Positions 10,631-21,955 are shown, numbered from the stretch's first letter. The stretch is 64,000 bases of DNA from an uncultured Ectothiorhodospiraceae bacterium (GCA_947260005.1 CAMYOL010000058.1:1-64000), one strand, 5' to 3'. A program made the numbers and translations. Notes: generated by a model not told the origin, from the sequence alone.

Positions 10631-11107
10631 ATGGATCTAAAAGCAATTAGTCTGACATTACATTTACTTTCCGCCGTCATCTGGGTTGGCGGTATGTTTT
10701 TTGCCTACATGATCCTGCGACCGATTGCAGGACAACAACTTGAACCACCGCAACGTCTCAGTCTGTGGGCAGGGGTTTTTAAAAAGTTTTTTCCAATCGT
10801 TTGGCTGAGTGTGGTGTTGTTGCCGCTGACCGGCTATAACCTGATTTTTTCGGTCTGGGGTGGGTTTGCCGCTGTCCCACTCTATATTCACATCATGAAT
10901 GGCCTGGGCATCGTTATGATTCTAATTTATATGCATGTTTTTTTTGCGCCCTATAAAAGACTAGCACAAGCCGTTGCTATACAGGACTGGCCGACGGGTG
11001 GAAAAAAATTAAATCAAATTCGACAGTTAATCGCTATCAATCTAACCATTGGAATTATTGTGATCTGCATAGCAGGACTTGGGCGTTATACATCGTTTAT
11101 GATTTGA
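10631..11107 (+). CDS. CopD-like integral membrane protein
   Basis: 158 aa, 4 TM-like segments; LHLLSAVIWVGGMFFAYMILRP. Confidence 0.7.
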   Translation: MDLKAISLTLHLLSAVIWVGGMFFAYMILRPIAGQQLEPPQRLSLWAGVFKKFFPIVWLSVVLLPLTGYNLIFSVWGGFAAVPLYIHIMNGLGIVMILIYMHVFFAPYKRLAQAVAIQDWPTGGKKLNQIRQLIAINLTIGIIVICIAGLGRYTSFMI

Positions 11108-11152
11108 TGGTCGTGTATTTTTTTTGCTTCACGATTCTTATGGACCAATATG

Positions 11153-12046
11153 TTATTTCAACTTTGATTTAATTGACGCCACGATCTTTGCAGATCGTGG
11201 CTTATTTGACTCCACGATCTTTGCAGATCGTGGCTTATTTAACTCCACGATCTTTGCAGATCGTTGCTTATTTAACTCCACGATCTTTGCATCTGTTGCT
11301 AGTTTGATCATTTCTTCCGGTAGGCCTTTGGCAACCAACTTATCCGGGTGATGTTGATTCATTTGCCGGCGATACGCCTTTTTCACTTCCGCATCGGTTG
11401 CGCTGCGTTCTACACCTAAGGCTTCATAGGCGTCGTTTAATATTTCTTTTTGCGGTTTATGCGCCTGTCCGGCCTGCCCATGAAAGGCCTGCTGGGCATG
11501 AACCATTTTTTCCAGACGGCGGAATTCAAGTTCCGTAATACTCAGGCGTGAGCTAATACGATGAAAGATATGTCGTTCTGCTTCATGCATATGGCCATCC
11601 GCATAGGCCGCATGCAAAAGTATCTCAATAAACATCCGTTCAAGGTTGCGATTCTGATGACATTCCTTGTGAAAGTTATCGATCACATCTTCAAGTGGAA
11701 AATCCGCAGCCTTACCCTGATTAAATAAATCAACGGCGGTTTTCTCCTGCTCTGCATTGAGTTGCATTTGACGCATAATCGCACGCGCCATCGAAATCTC
11801 GGATTCAGACACACGACCATCGGCCTTGGCGATATGCCCCATGACCATAAACACGCTGGTAAAAAAAGTGGTCTGGATTTGTTCCTGGTTACCTGGACGG
11901 GTATTAAAGCCTAAAGCATCATGTTCAATCGCCCGTTTGATTCCAACATCGAATTGATGTCCGAAGAAAATACCTATGATCGCCCCTAACCAATCACCAA
12001 TCGCATAACCGAAGATGGCACCCGCCAATTTTCCCCAAATCAACAT
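11153..12046 (-). CDS. djlA: Co-chaperone DjlA with repeat-derived C-terminus
   Basis: N-terminal GKLAGAIFGYAIGDWLGAIIGIFFGHQFD, TerB-like core, J domain DAYEALGVERSATDAEVKKAYRRQMNQHHPDKLVAKGLP; ends in AKIVELNKQRS/AKIVELNKPRS/AKIVESNKPRS repeats. Confidence 0.9.
   Translation of the reverse strand: MLIWGKLAGAIFGYAIGDWLGAIIGIFFGHQFDVGIKRAIEHDALGFNTRPGNQEQIQTTFFTSVFMVMGHIAKADGRVSESEISMARAIMRQMQLNAEQEKTAVDLFNQGKAADFPLEDVIDNFHKECHQNRNLERMFIEILLHAAYADGHMHEAERHIFHRISSRLSITELEFRRLEKMVHAQQAFHGQAGQAHKPQKEILNDAYEALGVERSATDAEVKKAYRRQMNQHHPDKLVAKGLPEEMIKLATDAKIVELNKQRSAKIVELNKPRSAKIVESNKPRSAKIVASIKSKLK
11179..11299. repeat. Four tandem 33-bp units, each carrying the palindrome CCACGATCT-TTGC-AGATCGTGG
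   Basis: Palindromes at 11179-11200, 11212-11233, 11245-11266 (one mismatch), 11278-11299 (degenerate right arm); period exactly 33 bp. Confidence 0.95.
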
Positions 12047-12381
12047 GTAATCATTGTCCTATATTCAATGTTGTACCAAACCATCGTATCCGAATTTCAA
12101 GTTGATTTTCAAAAAATGTCTGATGGATATTTAAGCAGATAAAAGTTTATTCCATAATCATCATAGGTAGGGTCTCAGGCCTTATTTTCCAAACAGTTAT
12201 TTGCACCATAATTATGCACTCAATGCGATAAGTGTCAAAAAATGCAAATTTATTGTTCAATTACAGGCATCTAGACACTTTTCGTGATATATCTCTCGGA
12301 TATGTTAGATAAATGTAATCGCTATACTATTATATTGACTACATTTATATATCGACCCTGCAGAACCTTAAGGATTAAGTA

Positions 12382-13239
12382 GTGCCCTCGAACATACCCA
12401 GTGAACTCATCGGAAATAATCTGAAGCTTCTCTCATTACCTGCCGTCGTTGAAAAAATCAACAGTCTGCTTGAAGATCCTAATTCTTCAACAGCCGATAT
12501 TGCCCATTACATCAGTCTGGATCCAGTGCTAACGGCCCGGCTTTTAAAACTGGTTAATAGCCCGTTTTATAATTTCCCGTCTGAAATAGACACGATCAGT
12601 ATGGCTGTCACTATTTTAGGCACTCGTCAATTACGCGATTTAGTTTTTGTCACCACCGTGGTCAACCAGTTCGCTCCTCACGAGGATGTAAAGTTCGATC
12701 TGGAAACGTTCTGGTGTCACAGTATTACCGCCGGTCTCGCTGCGCGCGTGATAGCACTCGATCAAAAAAATCTTAACTCTGAGCGATTGTTTATCTGCGG
12801 ATTATTACATGACATAGGCAAAATGATTATGGCACTGCTGTTACCTCAAGAGGTAATCACCTTAAATAAAGCTAACCAGAATAAAGAAATTAATATCTAT
12901 GACGCTGAAAGCCAGATCTTTGGGTTTAATCATGGCGAGTGGGCGATGGCATTATTAGAAAGCTGGCACTTCCCTGTTTCAATCTCGGAGCCTGTTCACT
13001 ACCACCATAATCCCGAAGACAGTACCGAATTCAAAGTTGATTCTGCCATCGTACATGTCGCTAATGTGATCGCCAATAATATCCAGGCCCCCATTTCGAA
13101 AGACGATGATACCTTACTTAAGCAAACAGCCCTCGACACCATTGGGATAACCCAGGCGGATGTCGAAGGCTATTATGAGCAGGTATATGAACTACTCGAT
13201 GATGTATTGCAAATGCTCTATTACGATATGGCCGCTTAA
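12382..13239 (+). CDS. HDOD domain protein (GTG start)
   Basis: 285 aa; LKLLSLPAVVEKINSLLEDPNSSTADIAHYISLDPVLTARLLKLVNSPFYNFP...FICGLLHDIGKMIM. Confidence 0.88.
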   Translation: MPSNIPSELIGNNLKLLSLPAVVEKINSLLEDPNSSTADIAHYISLDPVLTARLLKLVNSPFYNFPSEIDTISMAVTILGTRQLRDLVFVTTVVNQFAPHEDVKFDLETFWCHSITAGLAARVIALDQKNLNSERLFICGLLHDIGKMIMALLLPQEVITLNKANQNKEINIYDAESQIFGFNHGEWAMALLESWHFPVSISEPVHYHHNPEDSTEFKVDSAIVHVANVIANNIQAPISKDDDTLLKQTALDTIGITQADVEGYYEQVYELLDDVLQMLYYDMAA

Positions 13240-13241
13240 GA

Positions 13242-13631
13242 CTAGCTAATCGATTTCATTACGCGTTGTAGTCTTTCCTTCACCTCACCGGCAAGCTCAG
13301 CAATTCCTTCTTTTTCAACCAGTGTTAAAACCGCCGCTGGATCCATGAAAGCAACTGTAACATCACCATTCTCTTCCTGGCGAACCAAGACGTTACAAGG
13401 TAATAACAAACCAATATCAGGTTCAGCCGTTATCGCTTGATTGGCCAGCACAGGGTTACACGCGCCTAAAATGGTATAAGGGCGTTTATCAACATCCAGT
13501 TTCTTTTTCATAACGGCCTTGACATTAATCTCGGTCAAAACGCCAAAACCTTCTTCCTGCAAAGCGGCAGTGACTTTTTCAATGGCCTCTTCAAAACCTG
13601 CCTTCACGGTCGTACTAAATCCATAACTCAT
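13242..13631 (-). CDS. DUF302 domain-containing protein
   Basis: 129 aa; VTAALQEEGFGVLTEINVKAVMKKKLDVDKRPYTILGACNPVLANQAITAEPDIGLLLPCNVLV. Confidence 0.9.
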   Translation of the reverse strand: MSYGFSTTVKAGFEEAIEKVTAALQEEGFGVLTEINVKAVMKKKLDVDKRPYTILGACNPVLANQAITAEPDIGLLLPCNVLVRQEENGDVTVAFMDPAAVLTLVEKEGIAELAGEVKERLQRVMKSIS

Positions 13632-13709
13632 GATAAATCCTCAACAAAATTAATCTATATTTGAATTCGATTTTAACGCCATACCCGACCTAAAACCAAC
13701 CAATTATTA

Positions 13710-14354
13710 TTAGCCACGCTTCACACTCGCTGCTAAATAAACACCACCCAAATAGACTTCCTGTATATGAACATTGCCAAATATTTTTTGCATTTCTTCC
13801 CATGGGTGACGATTTCCAATATCAAGGCTTACTCCAAAAGGACTTGTTAACAGAACGGCAAGGTTAATCAATGGCTTGGGCCAGTCCGGGATTTTCATAT
13901 CTAACAACACCATACTCTTTCTGGGTGACAAAGCTCCCGCGGCATGCTCAATGATAAGTTTATATTCAGGCATAAGCGTTAAAGCGAATGTGGATATGAC
14001 TCCATCAATGCTATCAGGAAATTCATACGATGCGGCATCGTGCTCAAATAATTCTACATTATCCCAGTTATATTTCTGACAGCGTCTTTTCGCAACGGCC
14101 AACATTTCCCCAGTTAAATCGATACCGATAATTTTACCTGTCGGTCCAATATATTTCTGAATATGATGAAAATTAAGCCCAGTACCACAGCCGATTTCAA
14201 CAACTGTATCACCAGGCTGCAGGTTTAATAATGCCACAGATCTTTTACGATAGGCTTTTTCTCTAAATCCGACGAGGTAATAAAGATTAGCGGACAAGTC
14301 ATAATGCTCGGCTCGTTTTTTATATAACTCACGAATGTCAGAGATTGATAGCAT
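13710..14354 (-). CDS. Class I SAM-dependent methyltransferase
   Basis: GDTVVEIGCGTGLNFHHIQKYIGPTGKIIGIDLTGEML. Confidence 0.85.
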   Translation of the reverse strand: MLSISDIRELYKKRAEHYDLSANLYYLVGFREKAYRKRSVALLNLQPGDTVVEIGCGTGLNFHHIQKYIGPTGKIIGIDLTGEMLAVAKRRCQKYNWDNVELFEHDAASYEFPDSIDGVISTFALTLMPEYKLIIEHAAGALSPRKSMVLLDMKIPDWPKPLINLAVLLTSPFGVSLDIGNRHPWEEMQKIFGNVHIQEVYLGGVYLAASVKRG

Positions 14355-14435
14355 TATCCTGGTTTCATATCTTTGAAATTTTATTCACTAATTAAATCTG
14401 GATATCTTCGGTGTTATTCTGATAAAATTTGTTAG

Positions 14436-14663
14436 TTACTTTTCCAATTCTTGCTTACGTCGCTCGTATTCAGCTTCATCAATTTCACCTTTAGCGTAGC
14501 GTCGTTTCAGAATTTCCAGTGCATCATCTTCAGACGAAGCAGTTTTCGAACTACCGACTACATCTTTTAGCATATAAAAAATAATCACCAGTAAAATAAT
14601 CCACAAGAACCACATAAAACCACCTCCAAATAATCCATGAAAATTGTCTTCACCTAACATCAT
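14436..14663 (-). CDS. SHOCT domain-containing small membrane protein
   Basis: 75 aa; one TM, then DDALEILKRRYAKGEIDEAEYERRKQELEK. Confidence 0.85.
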   Translation of the reverse strand: MMLGEDNFHGLFGGGFMWFLWIILLVIIFYMLKDVVGSSKTASSEDDALEILKRRYAKGEIDEAEYERRKQELEK

Positions 14664-14675
14664 AAATCCTCCGTC

Positions 14676-15149
14676 TCATTTTTTCGTTTTTTTCGATTCT
14701 TTATCCTGTCTTGTCCACGCCTGATATAACTGAGCAGGCCATTTTGACTGGAACCAATATATAATCGACTCAATTTCTTCGTCAGTCAGCTTATCTTTCC
14801 AGGCTGGCATCGAACCGCCGAGCATCACGGTCCCATTTTTAATGGTATACATTAGTGCTTTTTTAGGATGATGCCAGGCATGCGCTGTCCCATTTAATGG
14901 CGGGGGTGGAAACTTCCCATCTTTATCGCGCTTGCGCCAATTTGTTGCACCTTGTGCATCTGCGCCATGACAGGTAGCACAATTTTTTATGAATAACGAC
15001 TGACCTTGTTTCAGTCGACTTGCCGGGACCTTGCTACGATCATAACTTTCAGCAATCCCGCTCTCTGTAACTTTATCATCGACAACCTGCTCACACCCCA
15101 CGACAAAAACAGCAGACACAATAATTAAAATATTTTTTGTCATCTTCAT
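14676..15149 (-). CDS. c-type cytochrome (monoheme)
   Basis: Signal peptide; [11 protein letters not shown] heme motif; [27 protein letters not shown]. Confidence 0.9.
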   Translation of the reverse strand: MKMTKNILIIVSAVFVVGCEQVVDDKVTESGIAESYDRSKVPASRLKQGQSLFIKNCATCHGADAQGATNWRKRDKDGKFPPPPLNGTAHAWHHPKKALMYTIKNGTVMLGGSMPAWKDKLTDEEIESIIYWFQSKWPAQLYQAWTRQDKESKKTKK

Positions 15150-18100
15150 TTCGCTAATCGCTCCAGATGGGTTTTCTTAACAAGAAAAAAGATTGCCGGA
15201 ATGACCACCAACGTCAATACCGTAGCACTGACCATGCCACCCACCATTGGCGCGGCAATACGACGCATTACCTCCGAACCGGTACCGCTACCCAGCATGA
15301 TTGGCAATAAACCGGCTATAATTGCTGCCACGGTCATCATGATCGGTCGGACACGCATCAACGCGCCATCAATAACCGCATCCTTCAATTCTGCTACCGT
15401 TGGGATAAATTCATGTCCTTTATCCTCAATATGATGTTTATAAGCCTGGTTTAAATACACCAACATCACCACACCGATCTCAACCGCAACCCCGGCTAGT
15501 GCAATAAAACCGACACCAACCGCGACGGAAATATTGTAGCCCAACAAAAACAATAACCAATACCCACCTAATAAGGCTAATGGCAAAGTTCCCATAATGA
15601 TCAATACTTCGGTGATGTTTCGGAAATTCAGATATAACAATAAAATGATAATAACCAGAGTAAGCGGGATCACCATTTGCAATTTCTCTTTTGCTCGCAC
15701 CAGATATTCATACTGACCTGACCAGGCAATTGAGTATCCCGCGGGTAATTTAACCTGTTCACTGACCACACGCTGTGCTTCCGCGACATAAGATCCAAGA
15801 TCACGACCATCAATATCAACAAAGGTCCAGCCGTTGGGGCGCGAGTTTTCACTCTTGATCATCGCTGCGCCTTCCTCAATACGTACATCCGCTACTTCGC
15901 CTAATGGAATACTTGCCCCAGCCGGAGTCAGGATCGGTAAGTTGCGTAACTTCTCGGCCGAATCACGAACATCTCGAGGATAACGTACGTTAATGGGATA
16001 ACGCTCAAGACCCTCAACACTTTGTGCAACGTTCATTCCCCCCACTGCAGTACGAACCACATCATGAACATCCGTTATATTAAGCCCAAGGCGTGAAGCC
16101 TTAATACGATCAATATCGACGGTAACATAGCGCCCTCCTACCGTACGTTCCGAATATGCCGAGATTGTACCGGGTACTTTTTGCACGACTTCTTCAATGC
16201 GCTCACCAATGTCCTGTAATATTTTCAGATCAGGACCAGATACTTTTATTCCGACCGGAGTCTTAATCCCGGTAGCCAACATATCAATACGCGTTTTAAT
16301 TGGCATTACCCACGCATTGGTTAAACCGGGAAATTTTATTTTTTGATTCAATTCCTGTTTTAATTTTTCGATGGTCATTCCCTCTCGCCATTCGCTCTTC
16401 GGTTTAAATTGAATCGTAGTCTCAATCATGGTAAGTGGTGCAGGATCGGTCGCCGTTTCCGCCCGACCGACTTTTCCGAAAACGCGTTTAACTTCAGGAA
16501 CGGTTTTTATTAATTTATCTGTTTGTTGCAATAATTCCTGAGCCTTACCCACTGATACTCCGGGGAAGGTTGTTGGCATATACATCAAATCACCTTCATC
16601 CAGGTCGGGCATAAACTCTGAACCGACCTGAGTGATAGGTATAATGATAGTCGCCGTTGCTAGTAGTGATATCACCAGCGTCTTTATCGGCGCCTTCAAT
16701 ACATAATGAATGAATGGGCGATAGATATGGATCAAAACCCTGTTTACCGGATTTTCGTGCTCAGGTTTAATACGACCACGAATAAAATAACCCATTAATA
16801 CCGGCACCAGTGTGACGGATAATCCTGCCGCAGCGGCCATCGCATAGGTCTTTGTATAGGCTAACGGACTAAACAATCGACCCTCTTGCGCCTCCAGCGA
16901 AAATACGGGTAAAAAGCTTAAGGTAATAATTAATAGTGAGAAGAATAAAGGCGGTCCAACCTCGATCGTGGCTTCACGAATAATGCGCCATCGATTTTCG
17001 TCGGTTAGCGGTTCTCGTTCAATGTGTTTATGAACATTTTCGATCATTACAATGGCCGCATCCACCATTGCACCAATTGCGATGGCAATACCGCCTAATG
17101 ACATGATGTTGGCATTAATTCCCTGATAATACATAACAATGAATGCCGTAATGATACCGATAGGCAAACTAATAATCGCCACCAAAGCTGAACGGATATG
17201 AAACAAGAACACCGCACAAACTAAGGCTACGACTAAAAACTCTTCGAATAATTTAAACTTAAGGTTATCAACGGCGCGATTTATCAAGTCGGAACGATCA
17301 TAGGTCGGTACGATTTCCACACCTTCCGGTAAACCATTTTTTAATTCTTCCAGTTTAGCTTTAACACCATCAATAGTTTTTAAGGCATTCTCGGCGAAAC
17401 GCATAACAACCACTCCACCAACCACTTCACCTTCACCATCTAACTCGGCAATGCCACGACGCATTTGCGGTCCTAAACGAATTTCCGCAACATCCTTTAA
17501 CAGGATCGGGGTTCCCTGTTCGTTAACGCCTAATGGGATCTGGCGTAGATCCTCCAATTCATCGATATAACCTGTCGCTCGTATCATATACTCGGCTTCA
17601 GCCATCTCGATGACTGAACCTCCAACTTCCTGGTTGGCCATTTTGATCGCCATTCTGATTTTTTTAAGAGGTAAGTTATAGGCTCGCAATCGATCGGGAT
17701 CCAACACCACTTGGTACTGTTTCACCATGCCACCGATAGTAGCAACCTCTGAAACACCTTCGACGGTCTGCAGTTCGTATTTTAAAAACCAATCTTGCAA
17801 ACTCCGTAATTGAGCCAAATCATTTTTCCCGGTTCTATCAACTAACGCATATTCATAAACCCATCCAACACCGGTGGCATCAGGGCCCAATGCGGGACGC
17901 GCCTCACGTGGCAGACGACTCTCTACCTGACTCAAGTATTCCAGAACACGTGATCTTGCCCAATACGGATCCGTGCCATCCTCAAAAATAATGTAAACAT
18001 ATGAATCATTAAAGAAAGAATAACCACGCACGGTAACGGCACCCGGTACCGATAACATCGCGGTGGTTAAGGGGTAAGTCACCTGATCCTCTACTACCCT

Positions 18101-18274
18101 TGGCGCCTGGCCTGGATAGGTGGTTTTAATAATAACCTGTACATCAGAGAGATCCGGTATCGCATCGAGCGGGGTATTTTTTATGGTATACAAGCCCCAC
18201 GCAATCAGGATCACTGTCAATAAAAGAACCAGGAAACGATTCTTCAATGACCATTCTATGAGTTTGACAACCAT
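15146..18274 (-). CDS. cusA: CusA/CzcA family heavy-metal efflux RND transporter
   Basis: 1042 aa; [71 protein letters not shown]. Confidence 0.92.
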   Translation of the reverse strand: MVVKLIEWSLKNRFLVLLLTVILIAWGLYTIKNTPLDAIPDLSDVQVIIKTTYPGQAPRVVEDQVTYPLTTAMLSVPGAVTVRGYSFFNDSYVYIIFEDGTDPYWARSRVLEYLSQVESRLPREARPALGPDATGVGWVYEYALVDRTGKNDLAQLRSLQDWFLKYELQTVEGVSEVATIGGMVKQYQVVLDPDRLRAYNLPLKKIRMAIKMANQEVGGSVIEMAEAEYMIRATGYIDELEDLRQIPLGVNEQGTPILLKDVAEIRLGPQMRRGIAELDGEGEVVGGVVVMRFAENALKTIDGVKAKLEELKNGLPEGVEIVPTYDRSDLINRAVDNLKFKLFEEFLVVALVCAVFLFHIRSALVAIISLPIGIITAFIVMYYQGINANIMSLGGIAIAIGAMVDAAIVMIENVHKHIEREPLTDENRWRIIREATIEVGPPLFFSLLIITLSFLPVFSLEAQEGRLFSPLAYTKTYAMAAAAGLSVTLVPVLMGYFIRGRIKPEHENPVNRVLIHIYRPFIHYVLKAPIKTLVISLLATATIIIPITQVGSEFMPDLDEGDLMYMPTTFPGVSVGKAQELLQQTDKLIKTVPEVKRVFGKVGRAETATDPAPLTMIETTIQFKPKSEWREGMTIEKLKQELNQKIKFPGLTNAWVMPIKTRIDMLATGIKTPVGIKVSGPDLKILQDIGERIEEVVQKVPGTISAYSERTVGGRYVTVDIDRIKASRLGLNITDVHDVVRTAVGGMNVAQSVEGLERYPINVRYPRDVRDSAEKLRNLPILTPAGASIPLGEVADVRIEEGAAMIKSENSRPNGWTFVDIDGRDLGSYVAEAQRVVSEQVKLPAGYSIAWSGQYEYLVRAKEKLQMVIPLTLVIIILLLYLNFRNITEVLIIMGTLPLALLGGYWLLFLLGYNISVAVGVGFIALAGVAVEIGVVMLVYLNQAYKHHIEDKGHEFIPTVAELKDAVIDGALMRVRPIMMTVAAIIAGLLPIMLGSGTGSEVMRRIAAPMVGGMVSATVLTLVVIPAIFFLVKKTHLERLAK

Positions 18275-18276
18275 GA

Positions 18277-19905
18277 CTAATTACCTCTCCGTTCAACATG
18301 TTTCTGTATAGAGGTAATGACAAAATCTTCACCCATCTTTTCGATGTCAAAAACAACTTTATCATCAGATTTAAAATGACTTAAATCTATATCATCAGCA
18401 ACATTAATATCCATGGTCATCGCTGGCCAGCCTAATTCAGGAATCGGATCATGTTGCATGTTTAGTTTTTTCTCATCCGCCTTTACCGCTTGAATAATTC
18501 CACGCACTGAACGAGCTATCTCTGCTTTCGCTGAAGTTTGTTCCATATTCATTTCTTTTTCAGGCTGAGCGGTCATTCGTTTCAAACTCGCTTTTAAACT
18601 GGCCTCGGAATCTAATAAAAACTGTCCCGAGGTCACTACGACGTCACCTTCCTGCAGTCCATTACTTATCTCAATCCAGTCACCCGACTCGATACCAATC
18701 ACCACATCACGCGGCTGGAAACGTCCTTCACCCATAGCGAGAATCACTCGATTTTGCGAACCCATGATCACCGCCTCGCGTGGTATGACGATAATTTCTG
18801 ACTTTGGCCCTGCATAGATTGTTACTTTCGCGAACATATTTGGTTTGAGTGACTCATCAATATTGTCAAACCGTAAACGTACTTTTAATGTTCGTGTTTT
18901 TGCATTCAAACTAGGATAGATATACTCTACCTTGCCTTTCCAGGTTCGGCCCGGTAAATAAGAAAGTCGGACTTCAGCGGACTGTTCTTCCTTAACCCAG
19001 TCGGCCTGCTTTTCAAAGACCTCTGCAAGAATCCACACTGAAGAAAGATCGGCAAGACTCATGACTCGTTTGTTTGGCATCACAAACATACCTTCACGAA
19101 CATTTAAGTTATCAATAATACCATCCTGGGATGCATAAACCTGTACGTATTGTTTAACTTTACGGCTCTTTTTTAAGATGGCAATTTGTTTTTTCGATAC
19201 ACCAAGCGCAATAAGTCGCTCAGTCGAGGCCGGAACTAAACGCCGGTTTCCAGTACTTAAAGCCTGGAGATATTCTTCTTGTGCTGTTACTAACTCTGGT
19301 GAATAAACTTCAAATAACAACTGGCCTTTTTTTACTCGCTCACCTTCTGACTTTACTAACAGTTTTTCGATCCAGCCTTTTGTGCGCAAATGAATATGCG
19401 AAATCTTGTTTTCGTCAAAATCAACATAACCGACCGTATTTATGCTCCGCCACAATTTATTGTATTCTGCTACTGCCGTTCTTACTCCCATATTATTTTC
19501 AACCACCGGTGAAATTTTTACCGACAGACCTGCACCTTCATCATAGACCGGTACCAGATCCATCCCCATTGGGGATTTTCCCGGGCCATCACGTCGATAA
19601 GCTGGATCCATTGGTGCAACCCAATAAAGAATCTTTTTCTCACCCGTTTCCATTGGCGCTTCTTTTTCCTTTTCAACCAGATCCATGCCACAAATTGGAC
19701 AGTTACCTGGTTTATCACGAACAATATTCGGATGCATAGGGCAGACATAGGTTGGGTCTAAATGTTTTTCGGCATGCTCTAATGCTGTTTCTTTTTTACC
19801 CTGCGTAGAGGATGCCATATCCATGGTTTCTTCAGTTTGCTCAGAACAAGCTGATATTAAAATTGTCGCCACACCAATGAACAAGATTAAAATTGAAGTC
19901 TTCAT
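18277..19905 (-). CDS. cusB: Efflux RND periplasmic adaptor with N-terminal heavy-metal-binding domains and a C-terminal CusF-like domain
   Basis: [25 protein letters not shown] and Cys-less [26 protein letters not shown]; adaptor core; CusF-like [53 protein letters not shown]. Confidence 0.9.
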   Translation of the reverse strand: MKTSILILFIGVATILISACSEQTEETMDMASSTQGKKETALEHAEKHLDPTYVCPMHPNIVRDKPGNCPICGMDLVEKEKEAPMETGEKKILYWVAPMDPAYRRDGPGKSPMGMDLVPVYDEGAGLSVKISPVVENNMGVRTAVAEYNKLWRSINTVGYVDFDENKISHIHLRTKGWIEKLLVKSEGERVKKGQLLFEVYSPELVTAQEEYLQALSTGNRRLVPASTERLIALGVSKKQIAILKKSRKVKQYVQVYASQDGIIDNLNVREGMFVMPNKRVMSLADLSSVWILAEVFEKQADWVKEEQSAEVRLSYLPGRTWKGKVEYIYPSLNAKTRTLKVRLRFDNIDESLKPNMFAKVTIYAGPKSEIIVIPREAVIMGSQNRVILAMGEGRFQPRDVVIGIESGDWIEISNGLQEGDVVVTSGQFLLDSEASLKASLKRMTAQPEKEMNMEQTSAKAEIARSVRGIIQAVKADEKKLNMQHDPIPELGWPAMTMDINVADDIDLSHFKSDDKVVFDIEKMGEDFVITSIQKHVERRGN

Positions 19906-21158
19906 TTTGCCTCTCCTGCCAGGTAAAGAAGTTTTGCCTGTGCCTGTCTATAATTTATTTGTAAACGTGTATGTTTTAGATTGGTTTCTAATTCTGTTAT
20001 ACGAGCCCTCATCAGCGACGTAAAATCTCCACGACGACTTTGATATGCATACAACGCTGCTTTTGCATTTTCTTTTGACTGTGGAACAATGGTTTTTTGA
20101 TAACGTTGCAAACGATTTTGTAATCGATCCCAGCTAGCTCGCGTCTGTTCAAATTCACTTTCTAACTGGCGTAACGTTTCTTTTCTCGCGTCCATGCTCG
20201 CCTGATACATTTGTCGATTGGCCGCGACTTGTCGGTCCTGTTTGTCTTTTGTGAATAATGGAATATCAAAGCTGACCATGGCTGAGGCAAAATCTGCACG
20301 GTCAGAACCATCGGGATTGGTCCCATCCCTGAAGCCGTAACCGACTTCGAACATCCAGGCAGGTTTATAGGATTCTTTAGCCAGATCAACACCAAGCTGA
20401 CGATTATTAACCTTGGCATCTTCAATCATTATTTTGGGATGTAATTTCAGATCCAGGGAATGCAGATTCACCGGCGCCAGCTCTGGTAATTCAGTAATTA
20501 GCTCACCCTCAATTGCCTGCGCACCAATCAATTTAACCAATCGTGCCTGAACTTGTTGTTGTTTGGTTTTTATTGCATCAAGCCGGTCATCCAACATGTC
20601 GAGTTCCAAATCCGAACGAATCACATCTTGTTGGTTTTGTAATCCCGCTGCATATTGTGTCTGGGTAATTCTGACAAGTTGTTTAAATAAATCTTTATTT
20701 TGATTAACAATGTCTTCTGCTCGTAACCAGTAAACAAACTCAAGGTATTCTCTACGAACTTGCATGATGAGCATCTTTTCTCTATTAAGTGCTGCCGCAT
20801 TCGTCTGATCGCTGGATGAACGCATGCGTTTGGACTTTATTTCCAGGCTATCCCCCCGGGGGATCATCTGTTCAATCGCAATTCGTGTTTGCGTCATCGG
20901 TTCCTGATCACGTTTAAATGTATCCGTCGGATAATTTAACAGGCCCAACTTGAGCTTTGGATCTGGCAAGGTATCGGCCGCAATCGATTTATCTAAAAAT
21001 GCTTGTGAGCGGGCACGTTGCATCGAAAGTACCGTATCTCGCTCAATGGCGAGCTGTTCAGCTTGTTCCAGACTGAGTGGCCCAGCCACGACAAATCCTG
21101 CAATGGTGCCACACCAAACCAACAGGCTTGTGCACACAATACGTTTGAAAGTAGACAT
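19902..21158 (-). CDS. cusC: TolC/CusC-family outer membrane efflux protein
   Basis: SLEQAEQLAIERDTVLSMQRARSQAFLDKSIAADTLPDPKLKLGLLNYP; last component of the CBA operon; start placed after ggagagaagt. Confidence 0.85.
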   Translation of the reverse strand: MSTFKRIVCTSLLVWCGTIAGFVVAGPLSLEQAEQLAIERDTVLSMQRARSQAFLDKSIAADTLPDPKLKLGLLNYPTDTFKRDQEPMTQTRIAIEQMIPRGDSLEIKSKRMRSSSDQTNAAALNREKMLIMQVRREYLEFVYWLRAEDIVNQNKDLFKQLVRITQTQYAAGLQNQQDVIRSDLELDMLDDRLDAIKTKQQQVQARLVKLIGAQAIEGELITELPELAPVNLHSLDLKLHPKIMIEDAKVNNRQLGVDLAKESYKPAWMFEVGYGFRDGTNPDGSDRADFASAMVSFDIPLFTKDKQDRQVAANRQMYQASMDARKETLRQLESEFEQTRASWDRLQNRLQRYQKTIVPQSKENAKAALYAYQSRRGDFTSLMRARITELETNLKHTRLQINYRQAQAKLLYLAGEAK

Positions 21159-21270
21159 ACTTCTCTCCAAACTATAAAAATATTATTTTAAATAATTGGC
21201 GTATTAAACGGACGATCACATACGATCATTCATACCGCCATGAATATAGGTAAATAAAAAATATATTAAG

Positions 21271-21690
21271 TTAACGAGGAGGTCTGTATAGAGAGGTCGG
21301 GCTGATACCGGATTGAAGCTGGTTATGAATCTCAATTTTGGATTTTCTGTAATCCCGATTCGCGATACGCGTTTGTGAATTAAATACAGCAGATGAAACA
21401 GAATTTGCACTGGTCACACAGGCATTATCGGCGCAGGCTTTCTCAGCACATTCACTGGATTGACAACAGTCGCTTTTTTCGGCCTGCTTTTCCATATGCG
21501 GACAATCCGATTTTGTCATATCGGCCATAGATGTATGGTCGTTATGCTGGGTGTGCATCGATGAACCAAAACCTTTCGTATCAGGATTAAGATCAACCGA
21601 CATGGCTGCTGCCACTGAGATTTGCGCAAATGAGATAGCAAATACCAACAGGTGGGCCAGGACTCGAATGGTTCGGTGACGTCTGAACAT
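21271..21690 (-). CDS. Small Cys/His/Met-rich secreted protein, putative metal-responsive
   Basis: 139 aa, signal-like N-terminus, then MHTQHNDHTSMADMTKSDCPHMEKQAEKSDCCQSSECAEKACADNACVTS; directly upstream of cusCBA on the same strand. Confidence 0.65.
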   Translation of the reverse strand: MFRRHRTIRVLAHLLVFAISFAQISVAAAMSVDLNPDTKGFGSSMHTQHNDHTSMADMTKSDCPHMEKQAEKSDCCQSSECAEKACADNACVTSANSVSSAVFNSQTRIANRDYRKSKIEIHNQLQSGISPTSLYRPPR

Positions 21691-21743
21691 AGTTAATAGT
21701 ATAACGAATTATCTGCACTACACCATATGACTGAGGAATTAAT

Positions 21744-21950
21744 TTATAGTTCCAGATTGGTTATTAATTTATCAGCCTTCCCCATCACATCACCCCGAAA
21801 TGCCTCTGCTACGGGAGATAAGCGTTTGCCATATCGATGTACCAAATACCAATGTCGTAATATTGGCAATTGGGCAACCCCTTCGAATTGCTTGTTCTGC
21901 ATTGATACCGCATATATAGCCTGATGCAGCTGTTGGGCAGCTTGAGTCAA
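21744..21950 (-). pseudogene. Relic of a LysR-family (CbbR-like) regulator with the middle deleted
   Basis: LTQAAQQLHQAIYAVSMQNKQFEG (HTH-like) runs directly into VAQLPILRHWYLVHRYGKRLSPVAEAFRGDVM (LysR C-terminal signature). Confidence 0.7.
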
Positions 21951-21955
21951 CTAAC

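Noticed and set aside
11179-11299. Possible CRISPR or attachment-site array
   Set aside because: Period 33 with no unique spacers, in frame within djlA; a tandem repeat instead.
19281-19739. 152-aa plus ORF antisense to cusB
   Set aside because: Shadow ORF without recognisable domain; cusB is well supported.
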